Source of the DNA: Bostrychus sinensis
Lineage: Eukaryota; Chordata; Actinopteri; Gobiiformes; Eleotridae
NCBI GenBank assembly: GCA_020698575.1
Contig: CM036239.1
Coordinates: forward strand, 49,069,763 to 49,133,762
Direction: 5' to 3'
Length of the DNA stretch: 64,000 nt
Shown: in pieces, positions 44,387 to 55,219 of the stretch
Layout: every line of letters begins with the position of its first letter
How positions within the stretch are numbered: the first letter of the stretch is position 1
Made by a program: the position numbers and the translations under genes
The notes under the pieces: model-generated
Told to the model about the DNA's origin: nothing
The model's database searches: none
What the model saw: the letters and a program-made list of their open reading frames with translations, nothing else

Positions 44387-46527
44387 TAAAATTCACACAT
44401 TACATCAGCAATATTTATATCCTAATATTTATATACCTGCCTGCAATGGCATTTGTATTTGTGCTTCCCATGTTAAAAAAAAAAAAAAAAAATCTAATAT
44501 GAAAGCTTATAAATGACATTGTTCTAGTTTTGTCCTGGTTTAGTTCTGGTTTGGTCCTGGTTTAGTTACTAAACCCTATTTTATCCCTTGGTGTAGATCT
44601 AGGTTAGTCATGATATTTTCATGATTATGTATATTTTTGATGTTAAAAAAGAATACCTGGTAGTATATAACAGTGGTTCCCCACCTGGGGAATGTCAGGG
44701 GTTGCATGGGGTCCACAGAGCTTTGTCTACTCTGAGGTTGAGATTATCAAAATTATATTTGTGCAAATTAAATTCTAAAAAATCCACAACTCAAACAAAT
44801 GGAATAGGAACAAAAACCTATCACTACTGCTGATTAATATTTAAAAAAAAATATTATGTTTGCTAGCTAATCACTTTATGCTTCTGATGCATTAGTGAGG
44901 GGCTGGGTTAGGGCTGGGGGGAGGGGCTTGTCTTGGACACAGGCCCCCCTGCCTGTGCTTCAAAGACAAAAAGGCTGGGAACGACTGATATATGATATAA
45001 AGTCAGATGTAAAAGTTTGGGCACCCCTCTGAGTTTGCATGATCAGCAGTATTTAGATGTATGAAATTAAAGGAAATATGAAAAAAAAAAGGGTGTGCAA
45101 AAGTTTGAGCACCCTTATAAATTTGCTGATTTGAACGCATGTAACTTCTCCAAATGGATTACTTGCAATACAAAACTTGTTAGATTAGTTAGTTAAGCCT
45201 CAAACTTCATAGACAGGAAATGGAAGGACACGGGCAAAGCTGATGTTACGGCCAGATGTGTCAGGCCAAGAAAAATAACCAGAGAGACATAGGCAAGGAA
45301 TGGTGAGAATGGTTAAAGACAACCCACAGATCACCTCCAAAGACCTACAACATCATCTGTACATGGGTCAAACATTCAGAACAGTTTGCACAAAGAACAA
45401 CTGTATGGGAGGGTGATGCCTTGCGTCACTTGAGGTAGGCAAAAGCTCATTTAGACAAACCAGATTCATTTAAGGAATAACGTAGTGTGGACTGACAAAC
45501 CTCAAGCCCAAACTTTTGCATATGACTGTAAGCACCAGTTTAACCTCTTTAATCTAAGTTAAATTGTCATTGCAAAATTCATTCACTAAAGAGTACTTCC
45601 TAATTTTGCGCAGACCTAGATAACTCTATTCATTAATTGTGATAGGCCATATTTAGACATATGTTTTACTAATATATATATATCGCTGTTTGTTTTCAGG
45701 GATGGACTGAGCACGAAGTGGCTCATTGGAGTCCAATTAAAACCGAATGGACCCAAGATGCTGAACTTGGCCCCTGAACTTCAGACCTTCCGCCAGATCG
45801 GTATGTCTTTGATACATACATTGTTGCTATTAGAATAGCAGATTGCAATACATTTTAACATAGCTAATTTTAAATGCCAAATGACATTGTGTGTTGTGTT
45901 TTTGCAGTCTGCTCTCACTCTGTGCACCAGGATGGTATGGAGTTTTCAGCAGCTTACACCAGCTGTGAAAACGTGAGCTCGCTGCTTTCAGATGAGAACA
46001 AAGCTCCAGCCAAAAGGAGGGCATGTTCTCCTCCCGATGCCAGGAGCTCCAAAAAGGTCAGGGTGGAACTGAGTGCAGGGAGGAGAACCTGCACCGTTAC
46101 ACCAAGCCAGGAGTCTGCTGTGGCTGCTAGTGCCTCTCAGAAGTGTCCCAGCACCAAGAGGCACTGGACTCCTGACCACAACCATGACGTTAAAAGATTA
46201 AAACAGGAACTGGTGAGTTTAAAAGTATGGGACTCTAAAGTGCTATTGTGGGATTTTTAAAGGGAAGAGTGTCTACGTTAAAAAAAACAGAGGGTCTGGA
46301 ATCTGGATCCTCGATAGCGGATTATTTAGCCCATCACCACACTGACTAAATACTACATATCTGAGGTACACCTGTTCACTTGTGTTGAAATATTAACCTA
46401 AAACTACTGTCTATTTTGTTTGCAGCGACCATCTCCTGTGGAACAAGCAAACCGCACTCCAGCCCACACCAGAGCAGTGGATGTGAGGAGACCATTTAGA
46501 GCCCCTTTTTTCCAACCCATCAAGTAA
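39033..46527 (+). CDS. Nuclear poly(A) polymerase, divergent short paralogue
   Basis: Adds poly(A) tails to cleaved pre-mRNA in the nucleus. Sixteen GT-AG exons: 39033-39040, 40230-40394, 40500-40563, 40646-40837, 40913-40966, 41038-41149, 41239-41328, 41452-41590, 41687-41759, 42602-42722, 42847-42931, 43719-43772, 44165-44266, 45700-45800, 45908-46212, 46426-46527, giving about 588 residues. The nucleotidyltransferase box FGSFSLGAHTRCSDIDVL supplies Asp109 and Asp111; GIQIDLVYAR supplies Asp163. Central-domain words WAKCRNIYSNKLGFLCGVSW, NLPVWDPRVNPGDR and PIITPAYPHQNSAYNV and the RNA-binding part HYIVL...LVGRLDRNVHISLAHP follow. The tail is short, with basic KRR/KK clusters like nuclear signals, and lacks the long Ser/Thr-rich region of PAPOLA/PAPOLG (about 740 residues). 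Exon 1 codes only ATGTCTGC. Exon 3 stays in frame only with the second AG of cagag; the last stop is the TAA at 46525-46527. Which paralogue it is cannot be told. Confidence 0.9.
41890..42480 (+). repeat. ctggtttagtc minisatellite, split by a SINE
   Basis: In intron 9 of the polymerase gene, words such as cctggtttagac and ttggtttagtcc repeat every 10-13 bp from 41890 to 42094 and again from 42280 to 42480. Shorter stretches of the same words lie in intron 13 (44525-44575), and the reverse complement (ggactaaaccagg) at 59750-59925. Confidence 0.7.
42095..42265 (-). repeat. SINE inserted in the minisatellite
   Basis: On the minus strand: aaacatgcacagtaggctaa, ggttctcctgaccaggatcc, cagcggcattgaaggatggg, tcaaatacagaggacaaatt. 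The same order is seen in the split SINE at 19521-21125. It interrupts the ctggtttagtc array. Confidence 0.6.
42950..43680. other. Polymerase intron 11, repeat remnants
   Basis: Contains acttgagtaa-type repeat words (42958-43050), a transposon-like segment ggggccccagtgaaaaactt ... gggcccccccccc near 43110, and a short tattattacta run. No coding sequence. Confidence 0.4.
44351..44384. repeat. (AAT)n microsatellite
   Basis: About eleven consecutive aat/taa units in intron 13 of the polymerase gene, preceded by (caa)n. Confidence 0.85.
44672..44989. mobile_element. Short hAT-like element
   Basis: Starts cagtggttccccacctgggg and ends ggctgggaacgactg, i.e. inverted cagtcgttcccagcc, the usual Charlie-type termini. 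The 8-bp flanks do not match well. Lies in intron 13. Confidence 0.5.
45001..45532. mobile_element. Tc1/mariner remnant
   Basis: Terminal words gtaaaagtttgggcacccc and (inverted) atgcaaaagtttgggc pair. Inside, a frame reads NGENG, RQPTDHLQRPTTSS and NSLHKEQLYGRV, resembling the conserved text of degraded fish mariner copies. About 0.5 kb, internally deleted, in intron 13. Confidence 0.55.
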
Positions 46528-46631
46528 GCCCTCAACCCTTTTAAGAATTTAAACACTGTTCTAGATGTTCATGTGGAGATTCTGTAAAGCCTAGATGCTA
46601 ATTTAAATTCTCAAAGCAGCCACTAGAGAGC

Positions 46632-46637
46632 AATAAA
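46632..46637 (+). terminator. Polyadenylation signal of the polymerase gene
   Basis: aataaa lies 105 bp after the stop codon and is followed within 10 bp by a T-rich stretch (gtttttctttt), the usual layout of a vertebrate cleavage site. Confidence 0.6.
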
Positions 46638-46659
46638 GTTTTTCTTTTGACATCACACT

Positions 46660-47190
46660 TAGCTAGTGATGAGCAGTCTGGCTCTTTTCAAAGATTCGGC
46701 TCTTTTGGCTCCCTATGAAGAGCCAGACTCTTATGTCTCCCAAATGTCTCCCAAATAGCTTTTCATTTAGTGTGACTTAGAGTGTTTTATTTAGGCCTAA
46801 TTTAGCCATTATGAATGGTTTGTATGTTGGAAAAAAAGTAAGTTTTAGTAAAAGCCTAATTTTTATGCAGTTTACAAACAAAAAATACCGTTACAAAATT
46901 CTGTCCTCATCTTTGCTGGCTCCAGTATTATCAAAATTGTGGTCTTCAGAGCCCACCTTACTTCTTTTACATAATGATATGCTCCCAGTCTGTCCTCACA
47001 TTTGATTGGCTGCATGGTGTGCCCATCAAAATAAAATTCTTCACCTGATCCTGCTCAGCTCTGCTAAAAATCCACACAAGCGGAGCAGGATCAGCTGAAG
47101 ATTTGGCTCTTATCTATGGGAGTCAGCTCTTCCGATTCATTCCAAAGAATCAGCTGTTAGAGCCGGCTCGTTCACTACCGACCCTTCACT
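46660..47190. mobile_element. Inverted-repeat element near the polymerase 3' end
   Basis: Left tagtgatgagcagtctggctc and right (inverted) ggtagtgaacgagccggctc pair. Further ggctctt words occur in both halves (gattcggctcttttggctcc; gatttggctcttatctatgg). No target duplication is clear. It begins about 25 bp after the polyadenylation signal. Confidence 0.45.
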
Positions 47191-48894
47191 ACACTTTGCC
47201 CATGTTCAATGTTGTCCTTCCTAAAGTGAGCCCTACTTGCTTTATTGAAACAATCTTATACTGATTTTGTGGCTCTTTTGTGCCTAGAAGCTTAAATTTG
47301 GTCCATCAACAACTTTTGTAGTGATACAGGTTTTTGCAGATCTGGCCTCTTCTTTATGAAAAATATTCTTGTAGCTGCCAGTATCACTGTTTGAAGTCAC
47401 CCTCTTTGTAAACAAAATATTCACTTTACTTAAATCATTTCCTCAAACCTGCACTGACTCTGGACACACTTGTGAGTCAAAAGGAATGTTGTTCTTTCAA
47501 AGCACACTTGCTTTCTTACATTTGTTCCTGATTAATCACAGGCAGCATTAGGAATTGATCCAGAAGTTAGTCCACAGGATGTATAGTCCTGGGTTTGGGG
47601 CTCCCATGTAGTTCTTGCCGCCCTGAGTCGTGCCACATGCATTCTGATTGAATGTAACTGGCTTCTGGGAGAGAGACTGGCAAAAAAAAATACTTTTTAT
47701 TCATGCTTTTTTCCGGTCATTAATGCTATCTCAGTCATAAAACTCCAGATGATTTATGGTGGTGTATCTATCCACTTTCTTTTTAGATAATTGTTTGATT
47801 TCTTTTTCTGTTGCAACCTATTTGCCCTATGGTGGTGCCTTGGGGTACTCCTTTCACCTTGAAGGTAAAGTCAACAATAGTACTGTCACAAAAAGAACAA
47901 AAGTCAAAGATCATTGGAATTTATAGCACAAGTTTTGGCTGTGCATTTTAAATTAGTTTATAGACCCTTCCGAAGACTGATACTGAAAATTAAAATATAG
48001 CTACGATAATACTTTTTTATATAGGAATTAGCGCGAGCCACCAAACATCACAAATTAGGAATAATCAAGTTTGATAACTGGCAACCATTCTGCCACATGT
48101 GAGTAATATTAGAGCCTGGTAACATTAGCGAGTGTGTCAATGTTTAGCTGCTTAATGTAATGTTGTAATTAGCATCTATAATTAGCATATAAGCTAAAGG
48201 CTAAGTAATTTACATTTCTTAGTTTAATTGTTACTCAGGACAAATAGGAACAGAAATGTGTCGGACCACAAGTCTGACATTGAATGTTCAGACTTATCAA
48301 TTCATCAATCACGTAACTGCATGCGTAACTTTTTTAAACACATCATTCCTGGAAGGGTCTATAGGCTTATACAGAAGCTCCACTTGTATAGCAATGACAT
48401 TTAATCTTGCATTGGTTTATTGTCACAAACGTGTTTGATTTAACTCTATATTCCTTTCTCTAGGAGAAGAAACTAAACAGTGACTGCAGATTGCAGTGCA
48501 GACAGCAGGAAACCGATGGAAGGATGAACGGAGGCACTGTTTATGTTCCTAGGAAGCTGTATAATCCATGGATGAACGATATCACTACCAGTGATACAGG
48601 ACTGCAGTCGTGGGAAACCATGATCTCATTTTAATGTGAAAATTATTATGTGATAGTGAGAAAATTATCTCGTTTAAATGAGAAAAAAAAATCTCGTTTT
48701 TAACGTGAAACTTTCTCACTGTCATGTTCCATGATCCTGTCTGTAGTCTTGTTCTGGGTCATGTCTTGTTTCCCTTGTGTTTTATTTTGATGTCTGGTTA
48801 GTCCTTGTGTTTTTCTGATTTACTTCCTGCCTCCTGTGTTTCCCGCCTGATTGCTTGCCCCGCCCTAAAGTGTTTCACCCCTGTAATCCTAGGG
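47191..48894. other. No gene recognised
   Basis: AT-rich sequence with scattered short open frames. An AG at 48462-48463 could serve as a distal acceptor adding RRN to the polymerase C-terminus if the donor at 46524 is used. Short gtctgaca-type repeats occur; nothing else is supported. Confidence 0.3.
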
Positions 48895-49061
48895 TGTTTC
48901 TCAAAGCCCAGGTACCTTGCCTTGCCTTGCCTTGCAAGTGATTTCCTCCAAAGCCACTTCCTTCTAATCCAAGGCAAGTGTCCTCCCTCGGGCCAAACAA
49001 ACGGCGTTTATTTGAACCGAGCGGTTCAAGGCAAGGAAAGGTACCTGGGCTTTGAGAAACA
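48895..49061. mobile_element. 167-bp MITE with long TIRs
   Basis: tgtttctcaaagcccaggta at the left matches the reverse complement of the right end (tacctgggctttgagaaaca) perfectly over 20 bp, and pairing continues into ccttgccttg/caaggaaagg. The whole unit could fold as a hairpin. No obvious target duplication. Confidence 0.65.
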
Positions 49062-49846
49062 GGAAAAGGACCCAAAAATGCAGGACTGTGAAATAAAAAT
49101 TTAATGAACATTAATGGGTGAAAAACAAGGTAACAAGTCCAAAAACAAGAAGGGAAAATAGTCAGTACAAACTAAAAAGCTAAAAGGACAAAAACAAGGA
49201 ATTCCAAAATGTAAAATGCTAAATCAAAAGGCGGAGTAAAAACAAAACTTACTAAGAATAGGAACTAAACACACAAGGAACACAGGACATGGACTAGATA
49301 CAGATACAGACAGATACAGATACAGACAGCTTTGCTTGCATAAAAAAATAAAGTATTAAAAGGCAATATTAATAATAATAATTATAATAATAATAGTAAT
49401 GATAATAATAACTTCATCTTGTTTCATGTTATTTTTGTAATTTTTAATACACGGGCTCTGAAACTGTTTACATCAAGTTAGAAAACAGATGCCTCCAAGT
49501 GTATGGTTAGTTGGGTGTTGGGTCAGAATGAAAACAGGACAAGCTGCACCTGCAGAAACACTGCCCACACACTGAAAAGTGGACTAAAGGGTTAGTTAAA
49601 CATTTAAAGTGTCTGAAAATAAAAAGGAGGCACAGTGAGAGAGGGATACTCCTCCTCAATCCAGTCTCTCCCATAGGGTGAGCAGGAATGATCTGAGGCA
49701 TGGGGTGCATGCCAACTTATGATGTTATTGCCCTTTAAAATTCATGCAAAACGTAGTTTATGTTAAGAAGTCTTGACTACTATTTAAACATGGGCTGTTT
49801 AAATAGGGGCTGGTAGACCACATTGTTGCATATGGTATTACACATT
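49062..49846. other. No gene recognised
   Basis: A-rich, then (taa)n-like simple sequence at 49370-49415 and agatacagatacagac units at 49296-49328. No exon recognised. Confidence 0.35.
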
Positions 49847-49850
49847 TTAA

Positions 49851-50148
49851 AGGTCCTGTAAGCAACATGCGCTTGTATTGGTTTGAAAACAGTACTGCAG
49901 TCTAAATGAAAATAATGCTCTCTTTTCTGATTGGACGATCAACAAGGTAGTTTTCAAACCAAAACAAAAAAATGTAACCAAAAACAACTTGGCCATCATG
50001 TAAAACATATTTTTATTTGTTAATAACTCAACTGTACCATTGTTATCAGTAAAACTAATATTTGATTTAAACATGTTTACATCATATCTTGGGACACATG
50101 TGGGTCATTTTTATATAATATAAAAATATATGCTGCTTATGGCACCTT
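49851..50148 (+). mobile_element. TTAA-flanked MITE, family A best copy
   Basis: Flanked by ttaa at 49847-49850 and 50149-50152. Ends aggtcctgtaagca and (inverted) aaggtgccataagca pair. Body shared with 6519-6790 and 37708-37955. Confidence 0.7.
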
Positions 50149-50454
50149 TTAAATGAAATATTTCAGTTAAATTACATGATTAAACTAGGCTTTTAAATGT
50201 TGTTTTGTAGGTTATGCTCTAGTCTAGGCTTTACATAAACTTAGCATAAGCTTCTCCTTGACTCTTTGATTGTACGTTTGGTCATTCAATTTAGATTTTT
50301 GTGTAAATATCTGATCAGCACAATTTTTATATATTCATTTCTTGTGGCCAAAGCCTGTATTAGTGGGTTAACATTTTAATTGTCACAATATGACTATATT
50401 CTGTTATGCCCATAGGCTAATTTATTATTATTGTTGTATCCCAGTTGTTTATGT

Positions 50455-50773
50455 TTATTTCACAACTAGAGTTGCAGCAGACTCCAGCAGCTCTTTAATC
50501 TTCATTTGAAGTTCTTTGGCCTTCTGTGTATTCTCTGCCCTGTGCACCTCTTCAGCAACCTGCAGCCTTTTGAGCACTGACCGCAGGGCATCTGCATTCT
50601 CCACAGACTCCCTCTGGTCCCGGTCGGCCCGGATCTCCTCCACCCATGTCCAGGTAGGCCTGCTGTAGTCCCATATCATCCTCAAAGTTGGCGATAATCT
50701 GGAGTTCAGGTCTACAGCGCTGAAGCTGCCTGAGCCTCCTGCCTCTTTCTCCAGTGTCACATTCGCCACAACA
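50455..50773 (-). CDS. Terminal exon of an unrecognised coiled-coil protein
   Basis: On the minus strand a strong acceptor (ttttccttgcttccag, just right of 50774) opens a frame of about 105 codons to TAA at 50457-50455. It encodes VVANVTLEKEAGGSG, then a Trp-rich word IWDYSRPTWTWVEEI, then about 60 residues rich in E, K, R, L and A (LKRLQVAEEVHRAENTQ..., MKIKELLESAATL), which should form a coiled coil. Two aataaa signals (minus 50459-50454, overlapping the stop, and 50426-50421) fit a 3' end. I do not recognise the family. The upstream exons should lie to the right, where I could not find a convincing one among the repeats, so this may be a living gene's last exon or a remnant. Confidence 0.5.
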
Positions 50774-50876
50774 CTGGAAGCAAGGAAAAGAGACACATTA
50801 CCCTAAATGTTCAAATGGTTGTAGCCACAAAGGAAAAGTACCTCGCTAGTTGTACCTAAGAGACTGAATCTGTCAG

Positions 50877-51427
50877 TAGCTGCGTTTCCATTACACATAT
50901 GCGCAAAATTTTATCGATATTCTAGAAATGTGGAAAAAATACAATTACAGCAATTACACTGTTTCCATTGAATCATAAGCGAATAAAAACAAACCTACTC
51001 TCGCTTTAAGTTATTCAAAAACCATGGCGACGGATGTAAACATTACTTTGATTTACAGCAAATATATTCATATTTCAGCCACGGCACTAGCGCTCATCAT
51101 CAGCCGTCAAAGGAGACGTCGGCGTCTTATTCAGGCCATGGAGCGACAGGCCCCTTATACATGGGAGCGCCATCCTCCTTGGCTTTTACTACTTCCTGTC
51201 GACTTAGCGTGGTATCCGGTTGTTGGTCACGTGACTCGTTTAATTCGACAAAAGTGTTTCCATTGGAGTTTTGCGAAATATGTCAATTTCGATATGCCTG
51301 AAAAACCACCTCATCCAAGCGCAAAAACTTTTTTTTCGATAAATGCGAGTTTTTTCGAAATTGTCGTGTTTCCATTATATTCGCAAATCCAATTTGCGCA
51401 ATTTGATGGTCAATGGAAACACAGCTA
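50877..51427. mobile_element. MITE with tagctgcgtttccatt ends
   Basis: tagctgcgtttccatt at the left pairs with aatggaaacacagcta at the right (one mismatch). Subterminal ttttatcgatattc/tgtgtttccatt words recur as inverted internal repeats. A 134-codon open frame runs through it (51024-51428) with an RRRRRL stretch, without clear transposase motifs. Confidence 0.6.
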
Positions 51428-52198
51428 GTGAGGTCTTCTGTCTTTATTATTCTGATGATTCTAAGCAGTACTACTTTACTGCATCTTTTTGCATCTTTTA
51501 TATTTAAGTACTGTGTGTCACTGTCTACAATGATGCATATTCATTCAGTTCTTACCTCTGTAAAATACACTGAGACAATCTGTTTTTGGTCCATTTACTT
51601 GATATAGGCCTCTTTGTTTCTGTCGAGCCAGTGGCAGCTGTTGCAGACCAACGTTACCATCTGCTTTACCAGAGCAGAGCTTGACCCTCTCACAATAAAA
51701 CTACTCTCAAACAGCCCAACCAGAAAGCCAGGAACAAATCCTACAACCACAATGGTACCATTCAGGCTTCGGACCACCAGACCACCTGCAGAGCTTCACA
51801 CCCAACCCAAATTATGCAGCTTCAAGTACCTCTCTCCTGAAAACTCAGTGGAAGGACGTAAAGTTCTGGACTGCATAACTTGGCCCTTAACTCTGCCTGT
51901 GCCCAAACCTTTTTCACTGAGTCTGACGAGTAACACTGCCAAAAGCACCTTCACCATTGTGCCTCAAAGCGGAGGTTGGAGTGTAGGAGACGAGCTGAAG
52001 GTGAGGATTCAGGTGAACGATTACAATGGAAACCCAAAAAAATGGTCAATTGTCAAACCGTATTGTTAATTTCTTAGGTGATGCTGGTTCAGTGAGTCCA
52101 TCACAGTTTTGAAGCGTCTGACGGAGGAGCAGCCTGACAGGATCTACTTCAGCACTGAGTTCAGATCCGGATCAGTCAAAGAGAGCAGCACATGTAAC

Positions 52199-53258
52199 TA
52201 GGGTTGCAAAGGGGTGGAAAATTTCCAGTCAATTTCCAGAAATTTTCTGGAAACTTTTCATGGGAAGTTAAGCTTGGAAATTTTGGGAATTTTCAAATTT
52301 GGAAACCATATATAAATAATAAAAAAAAAACATTATAATCCAACAGATTTAAGCAACTTTATTGAACATTTACAGAACAGATTTGTTTTTCAACAATAAA
52401 ACTTTTGTTAAGTAAACTATTACTTCCCAAAACCAAAAAAGTAAATGAACACTCCTTTGACTTTTGCAATATTTTCTGCTACTTCATTTTAAAGTAAGGT
52501 TGATTTATGCACCAAGGTCTTAGCTTGGTTTTTAGGTATTAGCATTTAGCATATCATAGTAGCTTTATTGCTAATAAGCAAATTAAATATTTGGTACAAA
52601 GGTCAATACAATTCTGCAAATATATTTCAATTCAAACTCAGTTGTCCTCAGTACACAGCAAACAGCCACCTGTTTTATAGAGGCACAGTCAAACAGAATG
52701 TAAACTGTTCAAAAGAGAGAACATGTGCTGAGCTGACACAGTTTAATTAGTGAAAAAACACCACATTACATTAATCTGCTAAAAAAAAAAAAAAACAGTA
52801 TCACCCCCAGTGGTACTGTACTGTTTTTTTGTGTGTTTTTTTAATGGGACAGTGTGTATTAATGAACAGCAGCTAGTGCCGTAAATACACCGGATTGTAG
52901 CTCAGAGCTAATTTCCATCCGTAGTGCCCACTCACCCACTCACATTCACACTCACATTCACAAATATGGAGTCTGCCGTCTTGAGTTTGGTAGTGTTGTG
53001 GAGATCAGCTGTGCATGTGATAGGGGGATGCAGAGTGCAGAGAAGTGTATGTACCACAGGTTACTACATGTACCACATGTATATGTGACTGAGGAATAAC
53101 ACAGATATTGAAGTGTGTTTGTGTTTTTATGCTATAGTATATTGCCCTGTCATGGGACAGCTTTGAATTGTGTAAGTTCCCAAATTATTCCCATAAATTT
53201 CCGTTAATTCCCATGGAAAATTTCCAACATTGAAAGTTCCCGGAATTTTGCAACCCTA
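52199..53258. mobile_element. hAT element inside an NXPE coding exon, 1060 bp
   Basis: Perfect 8-bp target duplication catgtaac at 52191-52198 and 53259-53266. TIRs tagggttgcaaa at both ends, followed by repeated gaaaattt/ttccatggg words in both halves. No transposase frame. Removing it with one duplication restores an unbroken junction in the NXPE exon. Confidence 0.85.
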
Positions 53259-53474
53259 CATGTAACATGTGCCTGGATCCAGCCAAAGCTCCTCTGTGTA
53301 ACCTCACAGACCTGAACACAGGGGAATGGTTCTGTTACAAACCCAAAACACTGAGTTGTGACACTAGAGTCAGCCACATCAAAGGAGGATTCAACCAGAC
53401 AATAAGCAAAAATGAAGAAACTCTCTTCAGAAAGTAAGGCAACACATTCAAATTAAAGTATGCATTTTTCCTTC

Positions 53475-55064
53475 TACAACCCAAATTACAGAAATGTTGG
53501 GACATTTTTTAAATGCTGGAAGGTCTCCTCCTCTTTAGTCCGGAGAACACAGTGTCTGTGATTTCCAAAAAGAATGTCAGATTTTGACCATAGAACACTG
53601 TCCTACTTTGAAACAGTCCGTTTTAAATGAGCCTTGTCCTAGGACAGGATGGTGCTTCTGGACCATGTTCACATATGGCTTCCTTTTTGCATGATAGAGC
53701 TTTAGTTGGCCTCTGCAGATGGCACGGCGGATTGTGTTTACCCACAGTGGTTTCTGGAAGTATTCCTGTAGTATTGTCTGAGGGCCCCGAGACCACGGGC
53801 TCCAATAATGGTCTGGGGCCTTGTCCCTTACACAGAGATGTCTTCAGTTTCTCTGACTCTTTTGATGATGTTATGCTCTGTACATGATGAGATTTGCAAA
53901 GCTTTTGCAATTTAACGTTGAGGAACATTGTTTTTAAAGTATTCCATAGTCTTTTTCCTCTTCACTCTTTCACAGATTTAAGAGCCTCTACGCATCTTTA
54001 CTTCTGAGAGACTTTGCCTCTCTAAGAGGCAGTTCACACCAAACGCAAATGAGGTGTCAAATTTGCGTCATTCACATCTAGTTGGACGTTTGAACATTTT
54101 TAATTCACTCGCTTCATTCACGCAAACAATTTGCCCTATTCACACGTGAAATCTGTGTGAACAGGCCGAAATGACTTGTGCAAATAGAGCGAATTCGCAC
54201 CAAGGGGCATGGCCGCTAGGGCTACCCTAAATGAGCCTGTCTCGGTTTGCTCACCTGTGTCCCATGAGGCTGCGAGGACTTCTCCCCAGGACACTGCTAC
54301 TGTACAGCAGCATTAAGCTCAGAGACAAAGCTGAGACAACCTGGTGTTATTTCTTGTACATTAGCTCTCTCTAGTGGTGTTAAGTGGGGTAACAGTCCAG
54401 TCACAGGCTCTGTATTTTCTGTTTTGGAGAGTGCAGTAACTGCTAATATAACAAGCACATCTCAGTAGGCTAACCCCCCTTTATATTTAATTGTGTTTAT
54501 TTGTGTGTTCATGTTGTCATGATGATCAGAGCAAGCCTTTGTATCAGGCTCATACCACATATAACACAGCTATAACCACAGCACAGTCACACAGAGCCTA
54601 AACAGACATTTATTTTTATACTATTTTTCTATCAGGGCTGTTTTAGGAACAGATCCTGTTGGTTCCTGTCTTTATAAAAGTAGAAGAGCTGCTGTAGTCT
54701 GTAGCTTATATCCTCCAGGTTCACTCTGACGGCCTCCATGAGTTTTGCTGAATCTCCGCTGCAGGGATCTCCTGCTGTTACGTCATAAGTAACCATGGCA
54801 CTGCTGCAGCAGGTCCCTGATTGGTTAACGTGCCATGAATATTCAGCAAAGTTTAAATATTTCAACTTCAACATCTTCAACTTCTTCGCCTATTCGCTGG
54901 GACTCATTTTGTGCATAAAAGTGTCAAATTTCTCAGTGTAAACATTTGCTATGTTATCTATGTTATATTGTGGATAGGATTTTGGCTCATGTGGTTTGAA
55001 AGTCTTTAGTTTTTATTTTATTCAAATGTAAAAACATCCCAACATTTCCTGAATTTGGGTTGTA
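53475..55064. mobile_element. Tc1/mariner-like element in the NXPE intron
   Basis: Ends tacaacccaaattacagaaa and (inverted) tacaacccaaattcaggaaa, followed by tgttggga on both sides, are the familiar fish mariner-type termini with TA at the border. An inner block from about 54029 (gttcacaccaaacgcaaatg ...) looks like a second, younger insertion, with an 82-codon minus-strand frame at 54632-54880. Confidence 0.55.
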
Positions 55065-55219
55065 TGTGAGGAGAACTACCCTAACAGTGACTTATCAGAC
55101 TTAATAATCAAGCTCATCATTGGCTCAACATTTATTTTCTCAGGGGTGTCAACACGAAATTCCCAATCAAGGCCATGGGAATTGACAGTGTCATGGTTCT
55201 GCCAAGAGCCAACCATACA

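Larger units (their letters stand above)
51600..55219 (+). pseudogene. NXPE-family gene relic, exon split by hAT
   Basis: NXPE proteins are secreted or membrane-associated, with a neurexophilin-like and a PC-esterase domain. Text typical of the family: ...ITWPLTLP, STFTIVPQSGGWSVGDELKV and DYNGNPK (51614-52050); LKRLTEEQPDRIYFSTEFRS and SVKESSTCN (52105-52198); then, after the hAT, CLDPAKAPLCNLTDLNTGEW, WFCYKPKTLSCDTRVSHIK (53267-53437) and, in the next exon (55145-55219), GVNTKFPIKAMGIDSVMVLP. The exon pair 53437/55145 splices in phase. Damage: the segment after GNPK (start of the long beta-domain) is missing, a stop lies at 52093, and the hAT at 52199 places TAG right after the Asn codon. 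Later PC-esterase exons are not seen. Confidence 0.75.

Noticed and set aside
48464..48476. Extra last exon of the polymerase gene (adds RRN)
   Set aside because: Phase allows it, but the unspliced stop at 46525 followed by aataaa at 46632 is the simpler 3' end.
51024..51428. 134-codon frame inside the 50877-51427 MITE as a transposase
   Set aside because: Only a basic RRRRR stretch is suggestive; no catalytic motif, and it reads through the terminal repeat.
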